Below are positions 57,465 through 64,000 of a stretch of 64,000 nucleotides of DNA, in pieces. A model generated the notes under the pieces. It did no database searches, was not told the origin of the DNA, and worked only from the letters and a program-made list of their open reading frames with translations. Numbering within the stretch: position 1 is the first letter of the stretch; the number at the start of each line of letters is the position of its first letter. The stretch is from Saccharothrix sp. NRRL B-16314 (GTDB lineage Bacteria; Actinomycetota; Actinomycetes; Mycobacteriales; Pseudonocardiaceae). The stretch is taken from NCBI RefSeq assembly GCF_000716595.1, contig NZ_JNXC01000002.1, positions 356,332 to 420,331 on the forward strand, written 5' to 3'. The translations under genes and the position numbers were made by a program.

Positions 57465-60100
57465 GACTGCTGCCCCTGCGGCAGGGTTTCGAGGCGGGCG
57501 TGGATGCGCTCGATCTCGGCGTCCGCCGCCGCCAGCCGAGCCTGGATCTTGGCCACCACGTCGGCCGGCGCCTTGTCCAGGAACGCGGCGTTGCCGAGCT
57601 TGCCCTCGCACTGGGCGCGTTCCTTCTCGGCCACGGCGAGGTCCTTGGCGAGCCGCTTGCGCTCGGCGGCCACGTCGACCGTGCCGGACAGGTCGAGCTC
57701 GACCTTCACGGTGCCGGCGGGCAGGCCGACGTCCAGGGACACGGTCACCGAGAAGTCGTCGCCGGGCTCGGTCATCCGGGACAGCGCCCGCACGGCCGCC
57801 ACCTGGTCGGTCAGGTCGACGCAGCACGCGCCGCGCACCTTGCCCGCGACCTTCTGCGCGGGCTTGAGGCCCTGGTCGGAGCGGAACCGGCGGATCTCGG
57901 TGACCAGCTTCTTCAGGCCTTCGATCCGGGTGGCGGCGACCTCGTCGCGCGCGGCACCGGTCGGCTTCGGCCAGTCCGCGATCACCAGCGACTCGCCGCC
58001 GGTCAACGTGGTCCACAGCGTCTCGGTGATGAACGGCGTCAGCGGGTGCAGCAGCCGCAGCACCACGTCGAGCACGTGGCCGAGCACGGACTGGGTGGCC
58101 TCGGCCCGCGCGCCGCCCTCGGCGATCTGGACCTTCGCCAGCTCCAGGTACCAGTCGCAGAACTCGTCCCACGTGAAGTGGTAGAGCCCTTCGCTCAGCT
58201 TGGCGAACTGGAACGACTCGAACTGGGCGTCCACATCGGACACGAGCTGGTCGAGCAGGTCGAGGATCCAGCGGTCGGCGTCGGTCAGCTCGTCGCGCGG
58301 CGGCAGCGGCCGGTCGACGGTCGCGCCGTTGCCCAGCGCGAACCGGGTGGCGTTCCACAGCTTCGTGGTGAAGTTGCGCGAGCCCGCCGCCCACTCCTCG
58401 GCGATGGCCAGGTCGGAGCCGGGGTTCGCGCCGCGCAGCAGCGTGAACCGGGTGGCGTCGGCGCCGTAGGCGTCCATCCAGTCCAGCGGGTCGATGCCGT
58501 TGCCGCGCGACTTCGACATCTTCTTGCCGTGCTGGTCGCGGATGAGGCCGTGCAGGAACACGTGGTCGAACGGCTGCTTGCCGTCCATCGCGTACAGGCC
58601 GAACATCATCATCCGGACGACCCAGAAGAACAGGATGTCGTAGCCGGTGGACAGCACGCTGGTCGGGTAGAACTTGGCCAGGTCGCTCGTCTGCGTGGGC
58701 CAGCCCAGCGTGGAGAACGGCCAGAGGCCGGACGAGAACCACGTGTCGAGCACGTCCTCGTCCTGCACCCAGCCCTCACCGGGCGGCTCGTCGTCGGGGC
58801 CGACGCACATCACCTTGTCGTTGGGGCCGTACCAGACGGGGATGCGGTGGCCCCACCACAGCTGGCGGGAGATGCACCAGTCGTTGAGGTTGTCGACCCA
58901 GTCGAAGTAGCGCTTGGCCAGCTCCGGCGGGTGGATGGTGGTGCGGCCGTCGCGGACCGCGGTGGCGGCGGCCTCGGCGAGCGGGGCGACCTTCACCCAC
59001 CACTGCATCGACAGGCGCGGCTCGATGACGGTGTCGCAGCGCGAGCAGTGGCCGACGGAGTGCTTGTACGGGCGCTTCTCGGCCACGATGCGGCCCTGTT
59101 CGCGCAGCGCGGCGACCACGGCGGGACGCGCCTCGAAGCGGTCCATGTCCTGGAACGGCCCGTGCACGGTGATCACGCCTCGACCGTCCATCACGGTGAG
59201 CGCGGGCAGGTCGTGGCGCTGGCCGATCTCGAAGTCGTTCGGGTCGTGCGCCGGGGTCACCTTGACCGCGCCCGTGCCGAACTTCGGGTCGACGTGCTCG
59301 TCGGCGACGATCGGCACGTGACGCCCGGTCAGCGGCACCTCGACCTCGGTGCCGATCAGGTGCTTGTACCGCTCGTCCTCCGGGTGCACGGCCACGGCCG
59401 TGTCACCCAGCATCGTCTCGGCGCGCGTGGTCGCGACCACGATCGAGTTCTCACCCGAGCCGTAGCGGATGGAGACGAGTTCGCCGTCGTCCTCGGAGTG
59501 GTCGACCTCGATGTCGGACAGCGCGGTCTGGCAGCGCGGGCACCAGTTGATGATGCGCTCGGCGCGGTAGATGAGGCCGTCGTCGAAGAGCTTCTTGAAG
59601 ATCGTCTGGACGGCGTGGGACAGGCCCTCGTCCATGGTGAAGCGGACGCGGGTCCAGTCGACGCCGTCGCCGAGGCGGCGCATCTGGCCGAGGATCCGGC
59701 CGCCGACCTCCTCGCGCCACTCCCAGACGCGGGCCACGAACTTCTCGCGGCCGATGTCGTGGCGGGACTTGCCCTCGCCGGCCAGGGCGCGCTCGACCGC
59801 GGTCTGGGTGGCGATGCCCGCGTGGTCGGTGCCGGGCAGCCACAGGACCTCGTAGCCCTGCATGCGGCGGCGGCGGGTGAGCGCGTCCATGATGCTGTGG
59901 TTGAGCGCGTGGCCCATGTGCAGGCTGCCGTTGACGTTCGGCGGCGGCAGCACGATGGAGAACGGCGGCTTGTCGCTGGTCGCGTCGGCCGTGAAGTAGC
60001 CGCGCTCGACCCACCGCTCGTACAGTCCGGCCTCTACCTCGGCCGGGTTCCACGCCGGCGGGAGTTCGGATCGCTGCGGTGCGGTGGGCGTCTCAGTCAC
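57461..60100 (-). CDS. valS: Valine-tRNA ligase
   Basis: Charges tRNA-Val. The 879-residue class I synthetase has the HIGH motif as HMGH ([18 protein letters not shown]), [13 protein letters not shown], an editing domain ([23 protein letters not shown]), the KMSKS loop ([17 protein letters not shown]), the anticodon-binding region and a C-terminal coiled coil ([37 protein letters not shown]). Length and order are normal. GTG 60100 has only a weak ribosome site. It heads the valS-folC-DUF4233 operon and diverges from the membrane protein at 60185; the T-box leaders of Firmicutes are not seen. Confidence 0.98.
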   Translation of the reverse strand: MTETPTAPQRSELPPAWNPAEVEAGLYERWVERGYFTADATSDKPPFSIVLPPPNVNGSLHMGHALNHSIMDALTRRRRMQGYEVLWLPGTDHAGIATQTAVERALAGEGKSRHDIGREKFVARVWEWREEVGGRILGQMRRLGDGVDWTRVRFTMDEGLSHAVQTIFKKLFDDGLIYRAERIINWCPRCQTALSDIEVDHSEDDGELVSIRYGSGENSIVVATTRAETMLGDTAVAVHPEDERYKHLIGTEVEVPLTGRHVPIVADEHVDPKFGTGAVKVTPAHDPNDFEIGQRHDLPALTVMDGRGVITVHGPFQDMDRFEARPAVVAALREQGRIVAEKRPYKHSVGHCSRCDTVIEPRLSMQWWVKVAPLAEAAATAVRDGRTTIHPPELAKRYFDWVDNLNDWCISRQLWWGHRIPVWYGPNDKVMCVGPDDEPPGEGWVQDEDVLDTWFSSGLWPFSTLGWPTQTSDLAKFYPTSVLSTGYDILFFWVVRMMMFGLYAMDGKQPFDHVFLHGLIRDQHGKKMSKSRGNGIDPLDWMDAYGADATRFTLLRGANPGSDLAIAEEWAAGSRNFTTKLWNATRFALGNGATVDRPLPPRDELTDADRWILDLLDQLVSDVDAQFESFQFAKLSEGLYHFTWDEFCDWYLELAKVQIAEGGARAEATQSVLGHVLDVVLRLLHPLTPFITETLWTTLTGGESLVIADWPKPTGAARDEVAATRIEGLKKLVTEIRRFRSDQGLKPAQKVAGKVRGACCVDLTDQVAAVRALSRMTEPGDDFSVTVSLDVGLPAGTVKVELDLSGTVDVAAERKRLAKDLAVAEKERAQCEGKLGNAAFLDKAPADVVAKIQARLAAADAEIERIHARLETLPQGQQS

Positions 60101-60184
60101 GGTCGAAGTCTACGGAGGAGCGGGTATCGACTTCTAACCAGATACCTGCTAGCGGTTTCGGTGAGCGTGGCGACTGGGGGGAAC

Positions 60185-61096
60185 GTGGACGAGTACCGCA
60201 TCGAGGACCACCCGGACCTCCAGGGCGACGGATGGGCGCGGGACGCCGTGCGGCGGGCCGAGCGCGAGGCGCGGGTGCGGCGGCTGAAGTCGTTGCCGAG
60301 GCGGCCCCGGCGGCGGTTCTGGGTCGGGCTGGCGATCGCGGTGGCGGCATTGCTGCTGGCGTGGGCGGTGTTCGAGACCCAGTCCGGTTCGCAGTCCGGT
60401 TCACGGGCGGGGCAGCCGACGGTGGACCTGGACGAGCCGTTCGCGGGCACGTCTGCGGCTTCGTGGGCCGACGGCGAGGCCGGTGTGGTGGTGCCGGAGG
60501 CGAGGCAGGTGGGGGTGCACTCGGCCGACCAGGTCGCGGCGGCCTACCAGCGCGTTCGGGAGGCCGTGGTCGCGGCCCGGCTGGACCGGCGGGTGGTGCG
60601 GGACCACGACCTGGAGCCGTTCTTCGGGCTGTTCGCGCCGGACCTCCGCGACTCGCTGCGGGTGCTGTTCGACGGCCGCAACGACGGTGAGGCGGCGTTG
60701 GTCGTGACGCGGGTGGACAAGGGTGCGCGGCTGGCGGAGGTCGAGCCGAAGGTGCGGGGCGAGATGACCGCGGAGGCCGGGCCGGACGGTGAGCTGGTCG
60801 TGCGCACGGACTACACGTTCGCCTACGCGTTCGTGCCCGCCCAGCCGGACGCGGTGCGGGGGCCGCTGGACGTGGTGGCGCTGTCGCGGTTCCAGGTGCG
60901 GTACTCGGTGCGCACGGGCGACCCCGGCGTCGAGGGGTTGTGGGCGGACGCGTCGGCGGGCTCGCTGCACTCGATCGCGTGTTCGGCGGCGAAGCGCGGC
61001 TACCTCGCGCCGGCGTCCGCCGAGCCGTCCCTGCCTCCCGGCCTGGACTTCGACCTCGGCTCGCCGTCGTCACCGGCCGACGGCTGCCCAGAGTGA
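60185..61096 (+). CDS. Single-pass membrane protein with extracytoplasmic domain, unknown function
   Basis: A 303-residue protein that I do not recognise as a named family. The charged cytoplasmic N-terminus (DEYRIEDHPDLQGDGWARDAVRRAEREARVRRLKSLPRRPRRR) is followed by one helix (FWVGLAIAVAALLLAWAVFET, about 45-65). A 230-residue outside domain is rich in short strands (GEAALVVTRVDKGARLAEVEPKVRGEMTAEAGPDGELVVRTDYTFAYAFVPA) and ends in a Ser/Pro-rich tail. GTG 60185 follows GGGGGG. It is divergent from valS. Layout resembles actinobacterial membrane-anchored proteins of unknown role; a short tandem duplication spans its stop codon. Confidence 0.8.
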   Translation: MDEYRIEDHPDLQGDGWARDAVRRAEREARVRRLKSLPRRPRRRFWVGLAIAVAALLLAWAVFETQSGSQSGSRAGQPTVDLDEPFAGTSAASWADGEAGVVVPEARQVGVHSADQVAAAYQRVREAVVAARLDRRVVRDHDLEPFFGLFAPDLRDSLRVLFDGRNDGEAALVVTRVDKGARLAEVEPKVRGEMTAEAGPDGELVVRTDYTFAYAFVPAQPDAVRGPLDVVALSRFQVRYSVRTGDPGVEGLWADASAGSLHSIACSAAKRGYLAPASAEPSLPPGLDFDLGSPSSPADGCPE

Positions 61097-61141
61097 ACTG
61101 CCCAGAGTGAACTGCCCGGCCTGAACCGGCCTGAACCGGCC
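61084..61141 (+). repeat. Short tandem duplications across the gene's stop codon
   Basis: The 14-base unit CTGCCCAGAGTGAA occurs twice in direct tandem (61084 and 61098), followed by CTGCC and then two to three copies of a CCGGCCTGAA unit. The stop codon (TGA 61094-61096) lies in the first copy. The pattern looks like recent replication slippage. Confidence 0.75.
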
Positions 61142-61382
61142 TCGTCGGGTGGCCGCCGACCCGATCGACGGGTCACCCATTCGGACGATTCGCTCGATAG
61201 TGGCGCCGCTCACAATTGACGTTGATCACCGGCTCGTCGCAGGTGAGGACGCCGGATTCACGGGCCGTTCGCAACCCCTTGGGGCCCGTGACAGCGGTCC
61301 CGCGTCGGCCTGACCACGACCGGCGATCGGGCAGGACCGCCGGCGCGCTCGCGCGGGGTGCGCCGGCGGCACAATATGGGGT

Positions 61383-63677
61383 ATGGACCGCAAGCCTCCC
61401 CGGCAGGACATCGACGAGTCCCGGCTCGACGTCAGCGAACCCAAGCGGTGGGCGGCGGGCATCCCCGGCGTCGCGGTGTCGATCAAGCGCGGGGTCGAGC
61501 AGATGGGCGTGACCCGCACCGCGGCCACGTTGCGGCTGCTCAACCAGCGTGAGGGCTTCGACTGCCCCGGTTGCGCGTGGCCGGAGCCGCAGGGGCACCG
61601 CAAGCTCGCCGAGTTCTGCGAGAACGGCGCGAAGGCGGTGGCCGAGGAGGCGACCAGGCGGCGGGTCGGCCCGGAGTTCTTCGCCGAGCACCCGATCGCC
61701 GAGCTCGCCGGGAAGACCGACCACTGGCTGGGTCAGCAGGGTCGGCTCACCGAGCCGGTGGTGCTGCGCGAGGGCGCCACGCACTACGAGCCGATCGAGT
61801 GGCACGACGCGTTCTCGTTGATCGCCTCGCACCTGAACGGCCTGGCGAGCCCGGACGAGGCCGTGTTCTACACGTCGGGCCGCACGAGCAACGAGGCCGC
61901 GTTCCTGTACCAGCTGCTGGTGCGGTCGTTCGGCACGAACAACCTGCCGGACTGCTCGAACATGTGCCACGAGTCGTCCGGCGCGGCGCTGTCGGAGACG
62001 ACCGGCATCGGCAAGGGCTCGGTGAGCATCGACGACTTCACCCGCGCCGACCTGATCGTGGTCGTGGGCCAGAACCCCGGCACGAACCACCCGCGGATGC
62101 TGTCGGCGCTGGAGGAGGCCAAGCGGGCCGGTGCGAAGATCGTGGCGGTCAACCCGCTGCCGGAGGCCGGGCTGCTGCGGTTCAAGAACCCGCAGAACGT
62201 GCGCGGGCTCGTCGGCGCGGGCACCGAGCTGGCCGACGAGTTCCTCCAGATCCGGCTCGGCGGCGACCAGGCGTTGTTCCAGGCGGTGGGCAACCTGCTG
62301 CTGTCGTGGGACGCGGTGGACCGCGAGTTCGTGGAGGGCTTCACGGACGGTTTCGCCGAGTACGCCGACCACGTCCGCCGACTGGACTGGGACGCGGTCG
62401 ACGTGGCCACCGGCCTGCCGCGCGCGCAGGTCGAACTGCTGGCCCGGATGCTCGCCGGGTCGCAGCGCACGATCTTCTGCTGGGCCATGGGGCTGACCCA
62501 GCACAAGCACTCCGTGCCGACGATCCGCGAGATCGCGAACGTGGCCCTGGTGCGGGGCATGATCGGCAAGCCCGGCGCGGGACTGTGCCCGGTGCGCGGC
62601 CACTCGAACGTGCAAGGCGACCGGACCATGGGCATCTGGGAGAAGATGCCGGAGAAGTTCCTGGCCGCGCTGGAGAACGAGTTCGCCATCCCCGTTCCGC
62701 GCAAGCACGGGTTCGACACGGTCGCGTCGATCCGGGCCATGCGCGACGGCGAGGCGAAGGTGTTCTTCGCGGTGGGCGGCAACTTCGTCGCGGCCTCACC
62801 GGACACCCGGGTCACCGAGGCGGCCATGCGGAAGCTCGACCTGAGCGTGCAGGTGTCGACCAAGCTCAACCGGTCGCACGTGGTGCACGGGCGCACGGCG
62901 TTGATCCTGCCCACGTTGGGGCGCACCGAGAGCGACCTCCAGCACACCGGCGAGCAGTTCGTCACGGTCGAGGACTCGATGTCGGTGGTGCACCGGTCCC
63001 GCGGCCGGCTGGCGCCCGCGAGCGACCGGCTGCTGTCCGAGGTGTCGATCGTGTGCCGGCTGGCGCGGGCGGTGCTCGGACCGGACCACCCGGTGCCGTG
63101 GGAGGAGTTCGAGAAGGACTACGACCTGGTCCGGGACCGGATCGCGCGGGTCGTGCCGGGCTGCCACGACTACAACGAGCGGGTGCGCCGGCCGGATGGT
63201 TTCGTGCTGCCGCACGCCCCGCGCGACGCCCGCGAGTTCACCGGCACGCGCACCGGCAAGGCGCACTTCACCGCGAACGACCTGACCGTGCTGCGGGTGC
63301 CGCCGGGTCGGCTGCTGTTGCAGACCATGCGCAGCCACGACCAGTACAACACCACGATCTACGGCCTGGACGACCGCTACCGGGGTGTGAAGAACGGCCG
63401 GCGGGTGGTGTTCGTCAGCCCGGAGGACCTGGACGCGCTCGACCTGCTCGACGGGCAGCACGTGGACCTGGTCAGCGAGTGGCCGGACGACCCGACGGGC
63501 GTCACCGAACGGCGGGCCGAGCGGTTCCGCGTGGTGTCCTACCCGACGGCGAAGGGCTGCGCGGCGGCGTACTTCCCCGAGGCGAACGCGTTGGTGCCAC
63601 TGGACTCCACGGCCACCGTGTCGGGCACGCCGACGTCCAAGTCGATCGTGGTGCGGTTGGAGAGGATCGAGACCTGA
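61383..63677 (+). CDS. FdhF/YdeP-family molybdopterin oxidoreductase (formate dehydrogenase-like)
   Basis: A 764-residue Mo/W-bis-MGD enzyme of the YdeP subgroup. It begins with a Cys-containing region (GFDCPGCAWPEPQGHRKLAEFCENGAKAV, about residues 58-86). The molybdopterin oxidoreductase domain has FYTSGRTSNEAAFLYQLLVRSFGTNNLPDCSNMCHESSG, VVGQNPGTNHPRML and VRGHSNVQGDRTMGI, and a C-terminal molydopterin-dinucleotide-binding domain follows (LLLQTMRSHDQYNTTIYGLDDRYRG). No selenocysteine UGA is used. The natural substrate of YdeP-type enzymes is not well defined; E. coli YdeP is linked to acid resistance. ATG 61383. No accessory fdhD or electron-carrier gene is in the window. Confidence 0.92.
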   Translation: MDRKPPRQDIDESRLDVSEPKRWAAGIPGVAVSIKRGVEQMGVTRTAATLRLLNQREGFDCPGCAWPEPQGHRKLAEFCENGAKAVAEEATRRRVGPEFFAEHPIAELAGKTDHWLGQQGRLTEPVVLREGATHYEPIEWHDAFSLIASHLNGLASPDEAVFYTSGRTSNEAAFLYQLLVRSFGTNNLPDCSNMCHESSGAALSETTGIGKGSVSIDDFTRADLIVVVGQNPGTNHPRMLSALEEAKRAGAKIVAVNPLPEAGLLRFKNPQNVRGLVGAGTELADEFLQIRLGGDQALFQAVGNLLLSWDAVDREFVEGFTDGFAEYADHVRRLDWDAVDVATGLPRAQVELLARMLAGSQRTIFCWAMGLTQHKHSVPTIREIANVALVRGMIGKPGAGLCPVRGHSNVQGDRTMGIWEKMPEKFLAALENEFAIPVPRKHGFDTVASIRAMRDGEAKVFFAVGGNFVAASPDTRVTEAAMRKLDLSVQVSTKLNRSHVVHGRTALILPTLGRTESDLQHTGEQFVTVEDSMSVVHRSRGRLAPASDRLLSEVSIVCRLARAVLGPDHPVPWEEFEKDYDLVRDRIARVVPGCHDYNERVRRPDGFVLPHAPRDAREFTGTRTGKAHFTANDLTVLRVPPGRLLLQTMRSHDQYNTTIYGLDDRYRGVKNGRRVVFVSPEDLDALDLLDGQHVDLVSEWPDDPTGVTERRAERFRVVSYPTAKGCAAAYFPEANALVPLDSTATVSGTPTSKSIVVRLERIET

Positions 63678-63692
63678 TCCCGGCCGGGTTGG

Positions 63693-63893
63693 TCAGCCCG
63701 GCGCTCGCCGCCAGGAGAGCCCGATGCCGGCGACCAGCACGCGGTGCTCCCGCACCACCCGCCAGTCGAGCCTGAACCGCACGGCCAGGAACGTCAGCCG
63801 CCTGGTGCCGACCAGTCGGTGGCGTTCGGCGCGGGTGTGGTCGTCGTGCATCCGCTGCATCGCCACGGCGAGCAGCAGGTCGTCGTGCGGCAT
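63693..63893 (-). CDS. Small basic hypothetical protein
   Basis: A 66-residue protein starting at ATG 63893 with GGGGGA upstream: MPHDDLLLAVAMQRMHDDHTR, then AERHRLVGTRRLTFLAVRFRLDWRVVREHRVLVAGIGLSWRRAPG. The N-terminal helix with HDDLLLAVAMQR looks like small actinobacterial proteins encoded beside many genes. It is convergent with the oxidoreductase gene. No function can be assigned. Confidence 0.6.
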   Translation of the reverse strand: MPHDDLLLAVAMQRMHDDHTRAERHRLVGTRRLTFLAVRFRLDWRVVREHRVLVAGIGLSWRRAPG

Positions 63894-63945
63894 GGTGTCC
63901 CCCTAGATGATTGATTCCAAGGGGTAGGCACCTGGAGATGTGGGG

Positions 63946-63992
63946 CGAGGGTGTCGATGTACGGGTTGTGACGACCGACATTGACACCCTCG
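63946..63992. repeat. Inverted repeat spanning a start codon at the window edge
   Basis: CGAGGGTGTC (63946-63955) and GACACCCTCG (63983-63992) pair perfectly around a 27-base loop that includes the GTG start at 63968. Folding of the RNA would limit access to that start, a known way to keep transposase translation low after read-through. Confidence 0.6.
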
Positions 63993-64000
63993 CGACCGCA
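63968..64000 (+). CDS. Start of a probable IS982-type transposase (truncated by window end)
   Basis: From GTG 63968 the frame reads MTTDIDTLATA and leaves the window. This opening resembles that of actinobacterial IS982-family transposases (MTT-x-DTLATALY as I remember it). Only 11 residues are visible, so the call is tentative. The hairpin around the start codon fits an insertion sequence. Confidence 0.4.
   Translation, partial: MTTDIDTLATA

Noticed and set aside
57500..60184. Nearly 900 extra residues that could be added in frame to the membrane protein at 60185
   Set aside because: The extension is antisense to valS and compositionally abnormal; GTG 60185 with GGGGGG is the sensible start.

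Overview
The window is high-GC DNA (GC-rich third codon positions, GTG/TTG starts, many 1-4 base gene overlaps) from an actinomycete. Gene content (LAL regulator, P450 with 3Fe-4S ferredoxin, amylopullulanase, YdeP-type molybdoenzyme) suits a filamentous soil genus such as the Pseudonocardiaceae (Saccharothrix/Actinosynnema/Lentzea type). That placement is inference. Its backbone is the conserved actinobacterial block that in Mycobacterium tuberculosis runs from rpsT/holA (Rv2412-Rv2413c) to valS (Rv2448c), here opened in several places by accessory genes.

Left part (1-8 kb): a partial mscL, a two-domain VOC protein, a TSUP permease, a secreted GH3 beta-glucosidase behind a CebR-type operator, rpsT, a short tandem-repeat array, holA, and a zinc-ribbon threonine-synthase-like gene under a SAM riboswitch whose closing stem overlaps the ribosome binding site.

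Middle (8-26 kb): comEC/comEA, then degV - octT-like SGNH gene - gpgP-like phosphatase - rsfS - nadD, mostly tightly coupled. A ferredoxin/P450 pair with its TetR regulator is wedged between nadD and proA. RecQ-phosphoribosyltransferase, GNAT and MFS genes separate proA from proB. proB-obg-rpmA-rplU follow.

26-43.5 kb: RNase E and two protein families normally found together (DUF2344/TIGR03936 and radical SAM TIGR03960), here split by a subtilase, a large LuxR-family (LAL) regulator, an ECF sigma factor and a membrane protein fused to a ferredoxin. DoxX, an ABC-2 exporter, a GNAT protein, a hypothetical gene and ndk follow.

43.6-55.7 kb: an accessory island between ndk and the DUF4233-folC-valS cluster. 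The most interesting part is a compact three-gene operon (43833-47011). It encodes a multi-pass membrane protein, a PNP-family nucleosidase with conserved catalytic acids, and a small membrane-anchored protein. A Nudix/winged-helix (NrtR-type) gene lies divergently beside it. The first two proteins share a short motif of the form I-x-G-S-x-I-G-x-G-A-(S/T)-V. I read this as a candidate nucleotide-depleting conflict or defence module. It appears to have landed inside a membrane-protein gene, leaving 5' and 3' fragments. An 1839-residue secreted amylase-pullulanase and a Tat-exported PhoD phosphatase complete the island.

Right end (55.7-64 kb): DUF4233-folC-valS, a single-pass membrane protein, an FdhF/YdeP-type oxidoreductase, a small hypothetical gene, and what looks like the start of an IS982-type transposase cut by the window edge. 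I saw no rRNA, tRNA or CRISPR array.
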